Positions 17,481-24,760 are shown, counted from the stretch's first letter. The stretch is 64,000 nucleotides of DNA from Lachnospiraceae bacterium C1.1 (GCA_030434875.1 JAUISW010000001.1:3362001-3426000), one strand, 5' to 3'. The notes: generated from the sequence alone by a model not told the origin. A program made the numbers and translations.

Positions 17481-17708
17481 TTATTTCATATGAAGTTCTT
17501 TCAGAATCTTCTGCGTGCAGTGACCAAGGCACGGACTCGCCTTTTTATAAGGACAGCCTATGCATTCAGACTTGATCTTAGAAGACTCCTTGATCAGATA
17601 GTAGCAGTTCTCAACACCTCTGATACAAGCCTTGTTTTCCCAGAAATAACAGTATTTGCAGTTTTTCGGCTTTTCTTCCCTGTACCTCTGCTGCACAGTG
17701 GACATCAT
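17481..17708 (-). CDS. Cys-rich small ICE protein, 75 aa
   Basis: A short basic protein with ten cysteines in CxxC-like pairs (NCKYCYFWENKAC, ENCYY, ECIGCPYKKASPCLGHC). The spacing suggests one or two zinc-binding sites or a structural metal cluster. No membrane segment. It overlaps the end of the DUF5688 gene (ATGATG/TGA), with AGGGGCAGG as ribosome site, so it is probably translationally coupled. I cannot name the family; a nucleic-acid-binding zinc protein is one possibility. Confidence 0.75.
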   Translation of the reverse strand: MMSTVQQRYREEKPKNCKYCYFWENKACIRGVENCYYLIKESSKIKSECIGCPYKKASPCLGHCTQKILKELHMK

Positions 17709-19339
17709 AATTCCTGCCCCTGATATTTCTTGGGAGCTTCCGCAAATCTGACCTCAGCTCTGCAGGCATCCTTCTTTTCACCGAGATCACCGAGGACAGA
17801 ATTCCTCTTTTCCTTAACCTTGGAATCTCTCTCCTTAGAGTTTTCCCTTTCGTTATGCTTTGAAGCGAGCTCGAAAATCTTATTGTCGTTGTCAAAGTGA
17901 TATACATTATCCGAGAGACGATCACTTGAATCCACAACAGAAGCATTTACTTCGCGTACCATAGTCTCAAGATCTCTGAAGTTCTGTGTTCCGTCATCTT
18001 TTATGATCAGAAGTTCGTGGATTGATGAAGGAAGAACGAAGAAATCCCCGCCGACCTTATCAGCAATATCATCCATGAATCCGGGATAATCAACGACAGC
18101 TGCTCCCATGCACTTTCTGTCATTTGTTGCGACAAGCACACCTGGTGTTACATCAGGCATCTCTGATCCGGTAATATCAGATATAACATCTCCAAGACCG
18201 CTGATCACAACAGGCGCAATTTCAGGAGCATTTGCCTCTGCATCAGAAAAGAGCTGTTCCTCAGAAATGTTATATCTTTCCAGCATATTGTTTGTTATAA
18301 GGATTGTCGCTCCGTTATCCCTGTCCACGTCAAAACGACATACTACGGAAAGATCCTCAATATCTTTGTGGGGAACATCTTCAAGCATTTCCCTATTCAT
18401 ATCCGTATTAACAACCTCAAGGAAAAGCTTGTCTTTCATTGCTCCATAATCAGCGAGGCTATTGATATCGATATTGGTAGGTCTCTCCTCAAGAGCTGCC
18501 TCCACTCTCTTCGCAATTTCTCCGGCAACTTCCTCAACAGTTTTGCTGCCTGATTCTACTGCTTTATAGGCATCTTCTATTGAAATATTCACGCCGATGA
18601 TCGAATCTTCCGGTCTGACAATGATTCCCTGATACGATTCACCCTGAAGCTTCTTTACGTCAGAATCTTCAATCCTTGTTCCGCTTTCCATTTTTTCAGC
18701 AAGTGACTGTTTTATCTCATCTCTGAATTCTTTGAAATCCATTGAGTCCTCCTTTACATGAAAAATGACATCCTCTCGGATGCCATCAGATAGTTTTGTT
18801 CCCATATTCAGTTGTGATTCTTCTCTGACAAAGTTTTCCGCGACCATCGCATATTCCTGATCGAAGAGGTCTGTCTTTTCTCTAAAACTGAAAGTCTCAC
18901 CAGATCCTCCGGCAACTATAATGTGATCCAGGACTTTAATATCCATCAGCTTCCCTGCCTGTATCAAACTTATTGTCAGCTTTGTATCATCCATTGAAGG
19001 CTTCAGGCTGCCTGATGGATGACAGTGCAGTAATATGATCGAGCTTGCATTTGATAATATCGCACTCTTGAAGATATCGGATTTACTTGCAGCTGCGCTA
19101 TCCAGTGTACCGATGCTCACAATATTGTAATTGATCGGCTGTGCCTGACTGTTTAGATTTACAACGCAGACATATTCCCTATCAAGCTGTGCCATTGCTT
19201 CCGCCATAACCTTTACTGCAGCAGATGGTGTAGTGATTGGCTCTATAGAATATAAACCGCCGTTCTTATTAAGCTTCAATCTTACTTCGACTTTACTCAG
19301 TTTATATCTTTCTTTTTTCTTCTGACCATCCTTATCCAT
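17705..19339 (-). CDS. RadC-like JAB domain fused in frame to DUF5688 protein
   Basis: A 544-aa open frame. Residues 1-180 are a RadC/JAB domain with the metal motif HCHPSGSLKPSMDD (His105, His107). The cellular role of RadC proteins is uncertain; they are common on mobile elements. Residues 200-544 form a DUF5688-type protein of unknown function, frequent in Lachnospiraceae. Residues 183-199 are encoded by a hairpin, a T-tract and an AAAGGAGG site that directly precede Met200 (ATG 18740-18742). The second domain can therefore probably also be made alone from 17705-18742. The start at 19339 lies three bases after the previous stop. See findings. Confidence 0.8.
   Translation of the reverse strand: MDKDGQKKKERYKLSKVEVRLKLNKNGGLYSIEPITTPSAAVKVMAEAMAQLDREYVCVVNLNSQAQPINYNIVSIGTLDSAAASKSDIFKSAILSNASSIILLHCHPSGSLKPSMDDTKLTISLIQAGKLMDIKVLDHIIVAGGSGETFSFREKTDLFDQEYAMVAENFVREESQLNMGTKLSDGIREDVIFHVKEDSMDFKEFRDEIKQSLAEKMESGTRIEDSDVKKLQGESYQGIIVRPEDSIIGVNISIEDAYKAVESGSKTVEEVAGEIAKRVEAALEERPTNIDINSLADYGAMKDKLFLEVVNTDMNREMLEDVPHKDIEDLSVVCRFDVDRDNGATILITNNMLERYNISEEQLFSDAEANAPEIAPVVISGLGDVISDITGSEMPDVTPGVLVATNDRKCMGAAVVDYPGFMDDIADKVGGDFFVLPSSIHELLIIKDDGTQNFRDLETMVREVNASVVDSSDRLSDNVYHFDNDNKIFELASKHNERENSKERDSKVKEKRNSVLGDLGEKKDACRAEVRFAEAPKKYQGQEL
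18740..18752 (-). promoter_or_regulatory. Internal ribosome binding site and start inside the RadC-DUF5688 frame
   Basis: AAAGGAGG is placed six bases before ATG 18740-18742, the expected start of a free-standing DUF5688 protein. This is a full-strength site in the middle of an open frame. Confidence 0.7.
18761..18786 (-). terminator. Terminator-like hairpin inside the RadC-DUF5688 frame
   Basis: ATGGCATCC-GAGA-GGATGTCAT followed by TTTTT on the minus strand, read through in frame by the RadC coding sequence. The position relative to the internal ATG (19 nt) equals that of the other ICE hairpins. Confidence 0.65.
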
Positions 19340-19342
19340 CTC

Positions 19343-19498
19343 TTACGCTTTCTTTTCAAGGTTTGTCCCGATATAGACTGCGATTTTCTTAAGTCTGGTC
19401 TTCTGGTCATCTTCTACATTTTCAGGAATAATACTGAGCATCATTCCATCCGGAAGAGATGAAATTATAGTGGTGATCTGCTTAATCTCATTTTCCAT
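19343..19498 (-). CDS. Small ICE protein, 51 aa, first gene of the operon
   Basis: MENEIKQITTIISSLPDGMMLSI... is a short acidic/amphipathic protein with no recognised domain, ending in KKIAVYIGTNLEKKA. I place the start at ATG 19496-19498, after GTGAGG; the open frame continues upstream but through a hairpin. It is the first candidate gene after the long leader and lies three bases before the RadC start, so the two are probably coupled. A regulatory role is possible but not shown. Confidence 0.6.
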   Translation of the reverse strand: MENEIKQITTIISSLPDGMMLSIIPENVEDDQKTRLKKIAVYIGTNLEKKA

Positions 19499-19542
19499 CC
19501 TATTTTCCTCACTTTCTGCATATAATTTTTTGATATGCAAAT

Positions 19543-19573
19543 CCGGCAGGATAATCTGTGGATTCCCTGCCGG
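19543..19573 (-). promoter_or_regulatory. Leader hairpin before the first ICE gene
   Basis: CCGGCAGG-loop-CCTGCCGG with inner mismatches, 45 nt before the first start codon. Only ATTT follows, so it is a weak terminator at best. Confidence 0.5.
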
Positions 19574-19599
19574 AACCATTTTCTATATATCGATCCATA

Positions 19600-19925
19600 T
19601 TTGTTCTCAACACCCCTGAATCATGGGAAGTCATCAAGTGGTCGTCTGCATAACGACTCCATAGCTTAGTTTGGCTCCCCGCGGGTCTCGCCGGGCTGCC
19701 CCCATTACGATAGTTGTGGCTGGACAGAAGTATCTCCGCACTTTTTCATCGCCCTTTCTTCCTATACAAAGGAATAAGTTTCGGAGGTGACGTGACCGCT
19801 CAGCTTTCGCTTCATCGCGCGTGTTCCGATGGCTACAATCCGGAAGCAAACCAGATCCGTGCAGGTAATGTACTTGATGAATGACTTATTCAGTTATCAA
19901 TGTTCGCTGAGAGTCATTCATCTTT
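19600..19925 (-). ncRNA. Candidate structured leader RNA of the ICE operon
   Basis: About 320 nt without a convincing gene, clearly richer in GC than the flanks. On the minus strand it contains several stems: GTCGT-loop-ACGAC near 19650, CCCG/CGGG near 19685, a GAAA-capped AGC/GCT stem near 19808, TCCG/CGGA near 19833, and an 11-bp repeat GATGAATGACT (19877-19887) with its inverse (19912-19922). It lies between the element's AT-rich end and the first genes. I read it as an untranslated leader or independent RNA; no known Rfam family is recognised from memory. Confidence 0.4.
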
Positions 19926-19927
19926 TT
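19877..19927 (+). terminator. Inverted repeat with plus-strand T-tract at the leader boundary
   Basis: GATGAATGACT and AGTCATTCATC are perfect 11-nt complements separated by 24 nt and followed on the plus strand by TTTTTT. It may stop plus-strand transcription entering the chromosome side, or be part of the leader fold on the minus strand. Confidence 0.45.
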
Positions 19928-20076
19928 TGATGTATTCCTCTCACCTGTACGAACTGAACAAGCCATTTTTTGAACCCATTTCTAAAAAATTTTTTATAAA
20001 TCTTAAAAATCTGCATAAAAGCCCGTAAAAATATGCATTCTGACGTAAACATGAGAGTTTAGTTAACCTATGTTCT

Positions 20077-20160
20077 TGCCAAGCGAACTGCCAAGTACTG
20101 CCAAAATGGTCAAAATTTACTGCCAAAACCGAAAAATTTGGCAGTTTTTTGCCAGGCAGT
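20077..20160. repeat. Phased TGCCAA repeats near the ICE end (possible arm-type or iteron sites)
   Basis: TGCCAAG at 20077 and 20089 and TGCCAAAA at 20099 and 20121 give spacings of 12, 10 and 22 bp, close to whole helical turns. Inverted copies TTTGGCAGT (20137-20145) and GGCAGT (20155-20160) follow. Such arrays close to an element end usually bind integrase arm domains, excisionase or a replication/partition protein. The function is inferred. The rest of 19926-20233 is AT-rich with no gene. Confidence 0.55.
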
Positions 20161-20233
20161 AAAAGGCGGACGAACTCATTTGAAAAGTGGATAAAATGCC
20201 GTGAATACGGCGATTGAAGTGTTTTTAAACCAA

Positions 20234-20265
20234 AAAGAGAGAATTACGTCTGTAATTCTCTCTTT
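20234..20265 (-). terminator. Terminator of the tRNA-Arg gene
   Basis: A perfect 14-bp stem (AAAGAGAGAATTAC / GTAATTCTCTCTTT) with loop GTCT, two bases after the tRNA 3' end; T residues lie on both outer sides. It could work in both directions and would insulate the tRNA from the ICE. Confidence 0.85.
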
Positions 20266-20267
20266 AG

Positions 20268-20341
20268 TGTACGGGAGGGGATTCGAACCCCCGACCTACC
20301 GCTTAGGAGGCGGTTGCGCTATCCAGCTGTGCCACCCATAC
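20268..20341 (-). tRNA. tRNA-Arg (anticodon CCT)
   Basis: A 74-nt cloverleaf on the minus strand: acceptor stem GTATGGG/CCCGTAC plus unpaired A, anticodon stem ACCGC/GCGGT with loop CTCCTAA (anticodon CCT, reading AGG), T-arm GGGGG-TTCGAAT-CCCCT. The D-stem GCAC/GCGC has one A-C mismatch. CCA is not encoded. The ICE lies on its 3' side. It is probably transcribed from the promoter at 20467-20494, through a duplicated tRNA fragment. Confidence 0.95.
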
Positions 20342-20415
20342 ATCTATTGTAACCCGAACTAAATTCGGACTACTGACATTTTTTAATTTTGCTGCTCAAG
20401 ATGAACTTCACTTCA

Positions 20416-20457
20416 CTTAGGAGGCGGACGCGCTATCCAGCTGTGCCACCCATACAT
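20416..20457 (-). repeat. 42-bp duplicate of the 5' half of the tRNA-Arg gene
   Basis: 40 of 42 bases match 20302-20343 (TT replaced by AC). It covers the tRNA from its 5' end to the anticodon loop, then sequence diverges, so it cannot make a tRNA. The distance to the intact copy is 114 bp. It may be an attachment-site remnant of an integration or excision event at this tRNA. Confidence 0.85.
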
Positions 20458-20466
20458 ACTTAATTA

Positions 20467-20494
20467 ATTATACACGATTGAAAAAATATGTCAA
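20467..20494 (-). promoter_or_regulatory. Sigma-A promoter upstream of the tRNA fragment
   Basis: On the minus strand TTGACA (20494-20489) and TATAAT (20472-20467) are separated by 16 bp, both perfect consensus. The start would be near 20460, so transcription passes through the 42-bp fragment and then the intact tRNA-Arg. Confidence 0.85.
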
Positions 20495-20707
20495 ATAGAA
20501 ATAATATAATACGCCGTTCGTCTCAATAGGTGAAAAATAAAAATCTATGAAAATAAGCTAGCGGAGAAAAATAGAATTTAGCACTTTTTTCAGTACCTGG
20601 TATGCAATTGCTTGAAAGCCTATAGTTATTTCATTATAATTAAAAATAGGGATATACTAGACTCCATGGTAATAAAGGTTTCCGTTACTTTTCAGGAGGA
20701 CGGGGAG

Positions 20708-21271
20708 ATGAACGAAACAGATTATACTGTAGAAGGGTATAAATTTAATTCCCTTAGTGATGCTTCTGCAGCGAAAGAGGAAGTAAAAAGAATTTCCTAT
20801 ATAGAAGCTCATTTAAATTATAAAGAACCTGAAAGTGTTCTTACTATATATAATAAAGTTATAGCCAATCGGATTTTTGTGACGCCGATAGGTTATGATT
20901 TCATGAAAAAAATTCAGAAATTTCTCCTTGAATCTGAAGGTATTGATAAAAGTAAGATAAGTCCGCTTCCTTTGAGCAATATGTATACTTTGGAGTCACA
21001 GGCAGGTTCTGCAATAGAGCCTAAACCTAAAATTATTCCGAAGAAGAAAAGGGACGAACTTAAGGAGAAACTTTATATTTCACTTGGGCTGAATTTCTTT
21101 CTGATAATTGCGATCATAGCAATATTTGTTGTATTGAAAACAGCATCAAATCCAAATATCTTAAATTATAAAGTGGTACTTGAAAACAGATATGCAGAAT
21201 GGGAAAAGGATCTGACAGAACGTGAAAAGATTGTTCGTGAAAAAGAACAGGAATTAAAGATATCAGAGTAG
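20708..21271 (+). CDS. Conserved hypothetical membrane protein, 187 aa
   Basis: I do not recognise the family. The soluble N-terminal domain (about 1-125) begins MNETDYTVEGYKFNSLSDASAA, a pattern seen in small Lachnospiraceae proteins of unknown role. A basic stretch (KPKIIPKKKRDELKEK), one transmembrane helix (LYISLGLNFFLIIAIIAIFVVL, about 125-147) and a charged C-terminal helix follow. The start is ATG 20708 because AGGAGG lies eight bases upstream; the open frame extends further 5' without a ribosome site. Confidence 0.75.
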   Translation: MNETDYTVEGYKFNSLSDASAAKEEVKRISYIEAHLNYKEPESVLTIYNKVIANRIFVTPIGYDFMKKIQKFLLESEGIDKSKISPLPLSNMYTLESQAGSAIEPKPKIIPKKKRDELKEKLYISLGLNFFLIIAIIAIFVVLKTASNPNILNYKVVLENRYAEWEKDLTEREKIVREKEQELKISE

Positions 21272-21373
21272 ATGCTTTCACAGAAAAAACATAGCAACAT
21301 TGTATTCTATAGAAGATAAGATGGTAATCTGCTAATTGCAGATATTGACAAATAAAATGCGAGGTCTGGAAAA

Positions 21374-22057
21374 ATGGATACAATCAAAGTTCTTGTAGTA
21401 GATGATGAAAGCAGAATGCGTAAACTGGTTAAGGATTTCCTTACTAAGAAAAATTATGCTGTAATAGAAGCTGGTGACGGTGTCGAAGCATTAGATAAAT
21501 TTTTTGAGGAGAAAGATATCTCACTTGTTATTCTTGATGTTATGATGCCAAAGATGGATGGATGGCAGGTTTTAAGGGAAATAAGAGAATATTCCCAGGT
21601 TCCTGTTATCATGCTTACGGCAAAAACAGAAGAAAGAGATGAACTTCAGGGATTCGATTACGGAGCAGATGAATATATTTCAAAACCGTTTTCTCCGAAA
21701 ATTCTAGTGGCAAGAGTTGATGCGTTGCTTAGACGTTCAAATGCACTTGTTGAAGAAAAACAGCTTAAAGCTGGTGGAATAGTGCTTGATCAGGCAGCAC
21801 ATTCTGTAACTATAGACGGAACAAATGTTGATCTTTCATTTAAGGAATTTGAATTGCTTACTTTCCTTATGGAAAATGAAGGAATAGCACTTTCCAGAGA
21901 AAAAATACTCAATAATGTATGGAATTATGATTATTTTGGAGATGCAAGAACAATAGATACTCATGTTAAAAAACTTCGTTCAAAACTCGGAGATCATGGA
22001 AATTGTATAAAAACAATCTGGGGAATGGGTTACAAGTTTGAGGTTCAGAAGGCATGA
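21374..22057 (+). CDS. OmpR/PhoB-family response regulator
   Basis: 227 aa. The receiver domain carries the acidic pair DD (10-11), phosphoacceptor Asp55 in VILDVMMPKMDG, switch Thr in VIMLTAK and conserved Lys in SKPFSP. The C-terminal winged helix (about 130-225) ends with the typical RTIDTHVKKLRSKLG...GMGYKF pattern. It should bind promoters after phosphorylation by the kinase encoded next, whose start overlaps by 4 nt. Ribosome site GAGGTCTGG upstream. Confidence 0.95.
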   Translation: MDTIKVLVVDDESRMRKLVKDFLTKKNYAVIEAGDGVEALDKFFEEKDISLVILDVMMPKMDGWQVLREIREYSQVPVIMLTAKTEERDELQGFDYGADEYISKPFSPKILVARVDALLRRSNALVEEKQLKAGGIVLDQAAHSVTIDGTNVDLSFKEFELLTFLMENEGIALSREKILNNVWNYDYFGDARTIDTHVKKLRSKLGDHGNCIKTIWGMGYKFEVQKA

Positions 22058-23673
22058 AAAAGTCTGTAATGCGTCATTCTATAAAAATTCAGTTCGCACT
22101 GACACTAATCTGCCTGATGACATTTTTCATCTGTCTATACTGGATAATAAATACTGTTTTTCTTGAAAAATACTATACCAGCAGTCGTCAAAGAGCACTG
22201 GTAGAAACATATTATGATATAAACAGTCTTTTTGGTGAAAATGAAGATCTAACTGATGAACAGAAAGTAGCATTTAATAAATTATGTGGAATCAGTAACT
22301 TAAGCGTAGCAGTCGTTACACCATCACTTACTCCGATAATAACCTCGGAGGGAAAAGATGATATGATGGTCTTAAGACTTCTTGATCATGTGTTTGGATA
22401 TGATGAAGAAAGATTCTTAAGAAATGACGGTTATGGAAGAGACGGTAACGAAGTATCAGAAAATGAACCACCAAGAGATGAAATGGATAAGCGATTTGAG
22501 GATAAGAAGGATTCAGAAAAAGTAATTATTAAAAATGATGATTTTGAACTGATGACTTCGGAAGATCCGAGAATGCAGATAGAATATCTGGAACTTTGGG
22601 GTTCATTGGATAACGGTGATTTCATTATAATGAGAACAACCGTTGCGAGTATAAGAGAAAGTGTAAGAGTTTCTAACAGATTTTTAGGATATATCGGAAT
22701 AGTTATGGCACTTTTGGCCGGAATAATCGGTTGGATCATAACGACCAAGATAACGAAACCTATACTTGAACTGGTTGAAATTTCAGAAAAAATGTCTCAG
22801 CTTGATTTTAACGCAAAATATACAGGCGGAGGAAATAATGAGATAGCCGAACTTGGATATCACATGAATGAACTATCCGAAGCACTTGAAGAAAATATTT
22901 CTGAGTTGAAAACAGCTAATAATGAGCTCAAACGTGATATAGAAAAGAAAGAAAAATTAAATACGATGCGACTTGAATTTCTTTCAAATGTTGCTCATGA
23001 ACTAAAAACTCCGATAGCATTGATCCAGGGTTATGCAGAAGGATTAAGAGATAATATAAATGATGACGAAGAAAGCAGAAATTTTTATTGTGATGTTATC
23101 ATAGATGAATCCGGAAAAATGAATAAGATGGTAAAGAATCTTATGACATTAAATCAGCTGGAATTCGGAGAAGATGAAATTAAAATGGAACGGTTTGATA
23201 TCGTTGAGCTTATAAGAAATGTAATGTCTTCATCAGATATCATGCTTAAGCAGAATAATATAGCTGCATTTTTTAATGAGAGTGAAAGCGTATATGTATG
23301 GGCAGACGAATTTAAGACAGAAGAAGTTTTCACTAATTATTTCAGTAATGCAATACATTACTGTGATTTCCCAAAGAATGGAACAGAGGAAGAAAAAACT
23401 GAAAAACGCATAGATGTAACTCTTGAGAGAAAAGGAGATATTGTCAGAGTTTCAGTATTTAATTCCGGAAATCCGATCCCTGAGGAATCGTTAGCACATT
23501 TGTGGGAAAAATTTTATAAGGTGGACAAGGCTAGAACTCACGAATATGGTGGATCCGGAATAGGTCTATCTATTGTTAAAGCAATTATGAACGCTTTCAA
23601 TAAAGATTTTGGTGTAAAAAACTATGATAATGGAGTAGCGTTCTGGTTTGAACTTGACTCTAAGGGTGAATGA
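22054..23673 (+). CDS. Membrane sensor histidine kinase
   Basis: 539 aa with two transmembrane helices (about 13-35 and 210-232) flanking a roughly 175-residue extracellular sensor that is rich in acidic residues. HAMP follows (ITKPILELVEISEKMSQLDF), then a coiled coil, HisKA with His315 (SNVAHELKTPIALIQGYAEGL), and the ATPase domain with N-box NYFSNAIHYC and G-box YGGSGIGLSIVK. It pairs with the preceding regulator. A GTTCAG/CTGAAC hairpin at 23686-23715 follows the stop. The signal sensed is unknown; the downstream lipoprotein may be involved. Confidence 0.95.
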   Translation: MKKSVMRHSIKIQFALTLICLMTFFICLYWIINTVFLEKYYTSSRQRALVETYYDINSLFGENEDLTDEQKVAFNKLCGISNLSVAVVTPSLTPIITSEGKDDMMVLRLLDHVFGYDEERFLRNDGYGRDGNEVSENEPPRDEMDKRFEDKKDSEKVIIKNDDFELMTSEDPRMQIEYLELWGSLDNGDFIIMRTTVASIRESVRVSNRFLGYIGIVMALLAGIIGWIITTKITKPILELVEISEKMSQLDFNAKYTGGGNNEIAELGYHMNELSEALEENISELKTANNELKRDIEKKEKLNTMRLEFLSNVAHELKTPIALIQGYAEGLRDNINDDEESRNFYCDVIIDESGKMNKMVKNLMTLNQLEFGEDEIKMERFDIVELIRNVMSSSDIMLKQNNIAAFFNESESVYVWADEFKTEEVFTNYFSNAIHYCDFPKNGTEEEKTEKRIDVTLERKGDIVRVSVFNSGNPIPEESLAHLWEKFYKVDKARTHEYGGSGIGLSIVKAIMNAFNKDFGVKNYDNGVAFWFELDSKGE

Positions 23674-23685
23674 AGATTTTGGTTC

Positions 23686-23715
23686 AGTTCTTAAATGTTC
23701 TGAACCAAAACATTA
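23686..23715 (+). repeat. Palindrome after the kinase gene (TTTTGGTTCAG / CTGAACCAAAA)
   Basis: An 11-bp inverted repeat around an eight-base centre. It shares the core GTTCAG/CTGAAC with the three palindromes further down the operon but has different outer arms. Confidence 0.55.
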
Positions 23716-23728
23716 TAGGAGGTAGTTC

Positions 23729-24508
23729 ATGAAGAAATGGGGGGTATGCATCTTTTTACTCATATCCACTGCAGCATTTATGACCGGGTGTGGTTCGCAG
23801 CAGCTGGATATTTCTGAAGAAGATGAGGAACGCGTTGTAAATTATGCGGCAACAGTACTTGATGAACATAATGCATCATCAAGCCATACATTAGCAAACT
23901 TAAGTGAGAAAGATCTGGAAAGAATTGTAAAACTGGATCTTGCAGCTGCAGCAAGAAAAGCAGAGCTTGAAGAAGAAACCGAAGAAGCAGCTGAAGAAAA
24001 ATCTGAGGATGGAAATGATAATCCTGATTCAGAGAATAATTCTGATGCTTCTGCCGAGGGTGAAGGTGCGGAAGCTAAAGAAGCAGCAAAAAGTATTGCT
24101 GAAGCTATAGGACTAAGTGGTTTTGATATTTCGTATAATGGTTATGAAATATGTACTGAGTATCCAAACTCTGATGAAGAAGGTGTATTTGCAATTTCTA
24201 CAGGATCAAGTCAGGATTCACTTTTGGTAATGCATTTTAATGTATTCAATCCAAATTCTGAAACAATGAATTGTGATATTCTTGATCTTAAACCAATGTT
24301 CAGAGCAAGTATAAGCGGACAAAAACACAGTCTGCTTACAACACTTTTACTTAATGATCTGGCAATGTTAAATGAAGATATAGAAGCCGGACAAACACTG
24401 GACGCAGTTCTTATTGCGGAAATAACTAATGAAAAGGCTGAGGAAATCAGTTCTTTGGGACTTATAATAAGGTCAGAAGATGGTAATTATGAAATCCAGC
24501 TTGAGTAG
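23729..24508 (+). CDS. Lipoprotein of unknown function in the two-component/sigma operon
   Basis: 259 aa with a lipobox (TAAFMTGC, Cys21 predicted to be lipidated). An acidic low-complexity linker (about residues 85-120, rich in Glu, Asp, Asn, Ser) separates a short N-terminal helical part from a C-terminal beta-rich domain (FDISYNGYEICTEYP ... LIIRSEDGNYEIQLE) that may bind a ligand outside the cell. AGGAGG at 23718 precedes the ATG. A gene for a NHLM-HlyD-like stub begins nine bases after the stop. I cannot assign the family. Confidence 0.85.
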   Translation: MKKWGVCIFLLISTAAFMTGCGSQQLDISEEDEERVVNYAATVLDEHNASSSHTLANLSEKDLERIVKLDLAAAARKAELEEETEEAAEEKSEDGNDNPDSENNSDASAEGEGAEAKEAAKSIAEAIGLSGFDISYNGYEICTEYPNSDEEGVFAISTGSSQDSLLVMHFNVFNPNSETMNCDILDLKPMFRASISGQKHSLLTTLLLNDLAMLNEDIEAGQTLDAVLIAEITNEKAEEISSLGLIIRSEDGNYEIQLE

Positions 24509-24517
24509 AGGAAGCCA

Positions 24518-24742
24518 ATGAACAATTCGATTTTCAGAGAGAAAAGACTGTCGCAGATTAATTCGCCGGAAAAGCTAAATGAATATATAAGAGTTTCAAG
24601 CCCGGCAATCTGGATGACGATAGCAGCTATAATATTAATAATGATCGGAGCCTTTACATGGTTTTTTTCCACAAGGCTCGAAGTCCGCACAGGTGACGGA
24701 CACGCAGAGGAGATAAGCCCGATAAGCTATATTATTAATTAG
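24518..24742 (+). CDS. 74-aa stub resembling the N-terminus of NHLM-type HlyD secretion proteins
   Basis: The sequence begins IFREKRLSQINSPEKLNEYIRV, then SSPAIWMTIAAIILIMIGAFTWFF, one transmembrane helix. From memory this strongly resembles the first 60 residues of NHLM/NHLP bacteriocin-system membrane-fusion proteins. A full HlyD protein continues for 200 or more residues with biotinyl-lipoyl and coiled-coil parts; here the frame ends after a short tail (GDGHAEEISPISYIIN). It may be a truncated relic or a small regulator derived from it. GGAAGCC precedes the ATG. Homology is recalled, not computed. Confidence 0.6.
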   Translation: MNNSIFREKRLSQINSPEKLNEYIRVSSPAIWMTIAAIILIMIGAFTWFFSTRLEVRTGDGHAEEISPISYIIN

Positions 24743-24760
24743 TGGAGCGTGAGGGGGAAC

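Larger units (their letters stand above)
1..20267 (-). mobile_element. Integrative and conjugative element, right-hand part (Tn1549/CD1107-like Firmicutes type)
   Basis: An unbroken run of minus-strand genes encodes a Firmicutes type IV secretion system (VirD4, VirB4, PrgI, TrbL-like, NlpC/P60), relaxosome MobC, topoisomerase III, ArdC, RepA-like initiator, DnaC-like loader and ParA/ParB. Gene order and the marker families Maff2, DUF4315, DUF4366 and PcfB are those known from Tn1549 and related clostridial elements. The block ends beside a tRNA-Arg, a usual integration target. Neither integrase nor relaxase is in the window, so the element continues to the left. No antibiotic resistance or other obvious cargo is visible here. 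The exact right boundary is inferred, not proven. Confidence 0.9.
20342..20707. other. Intergenic region between tRNA-Arg and the membrane protein gene
   Basis: Besides the tRNA fragment and promoter, it holds a CCGAA/TTCGG stem (near 20355-20370), a short copy of the ACGCCGTTCG repeat (20511-20530) and AT-rich sequence. No further gene is visible. Confidence 0.6.

Noticed and set aside
19634..19849. 71-aa minus-strand frame in the ICE leader
   Set aside because: Arg-rich composition without a ribosome site or plausible fold; the region looks structured rather than coding.
19926..20267. Integrase or excisionase gene at the tRNA-proximal ICE end
   Set aside because: The interval is AT-rich, contains only short frames, and shows no tyrosine or serine recombinase motifs; the integrase must be at the other end outside the window.
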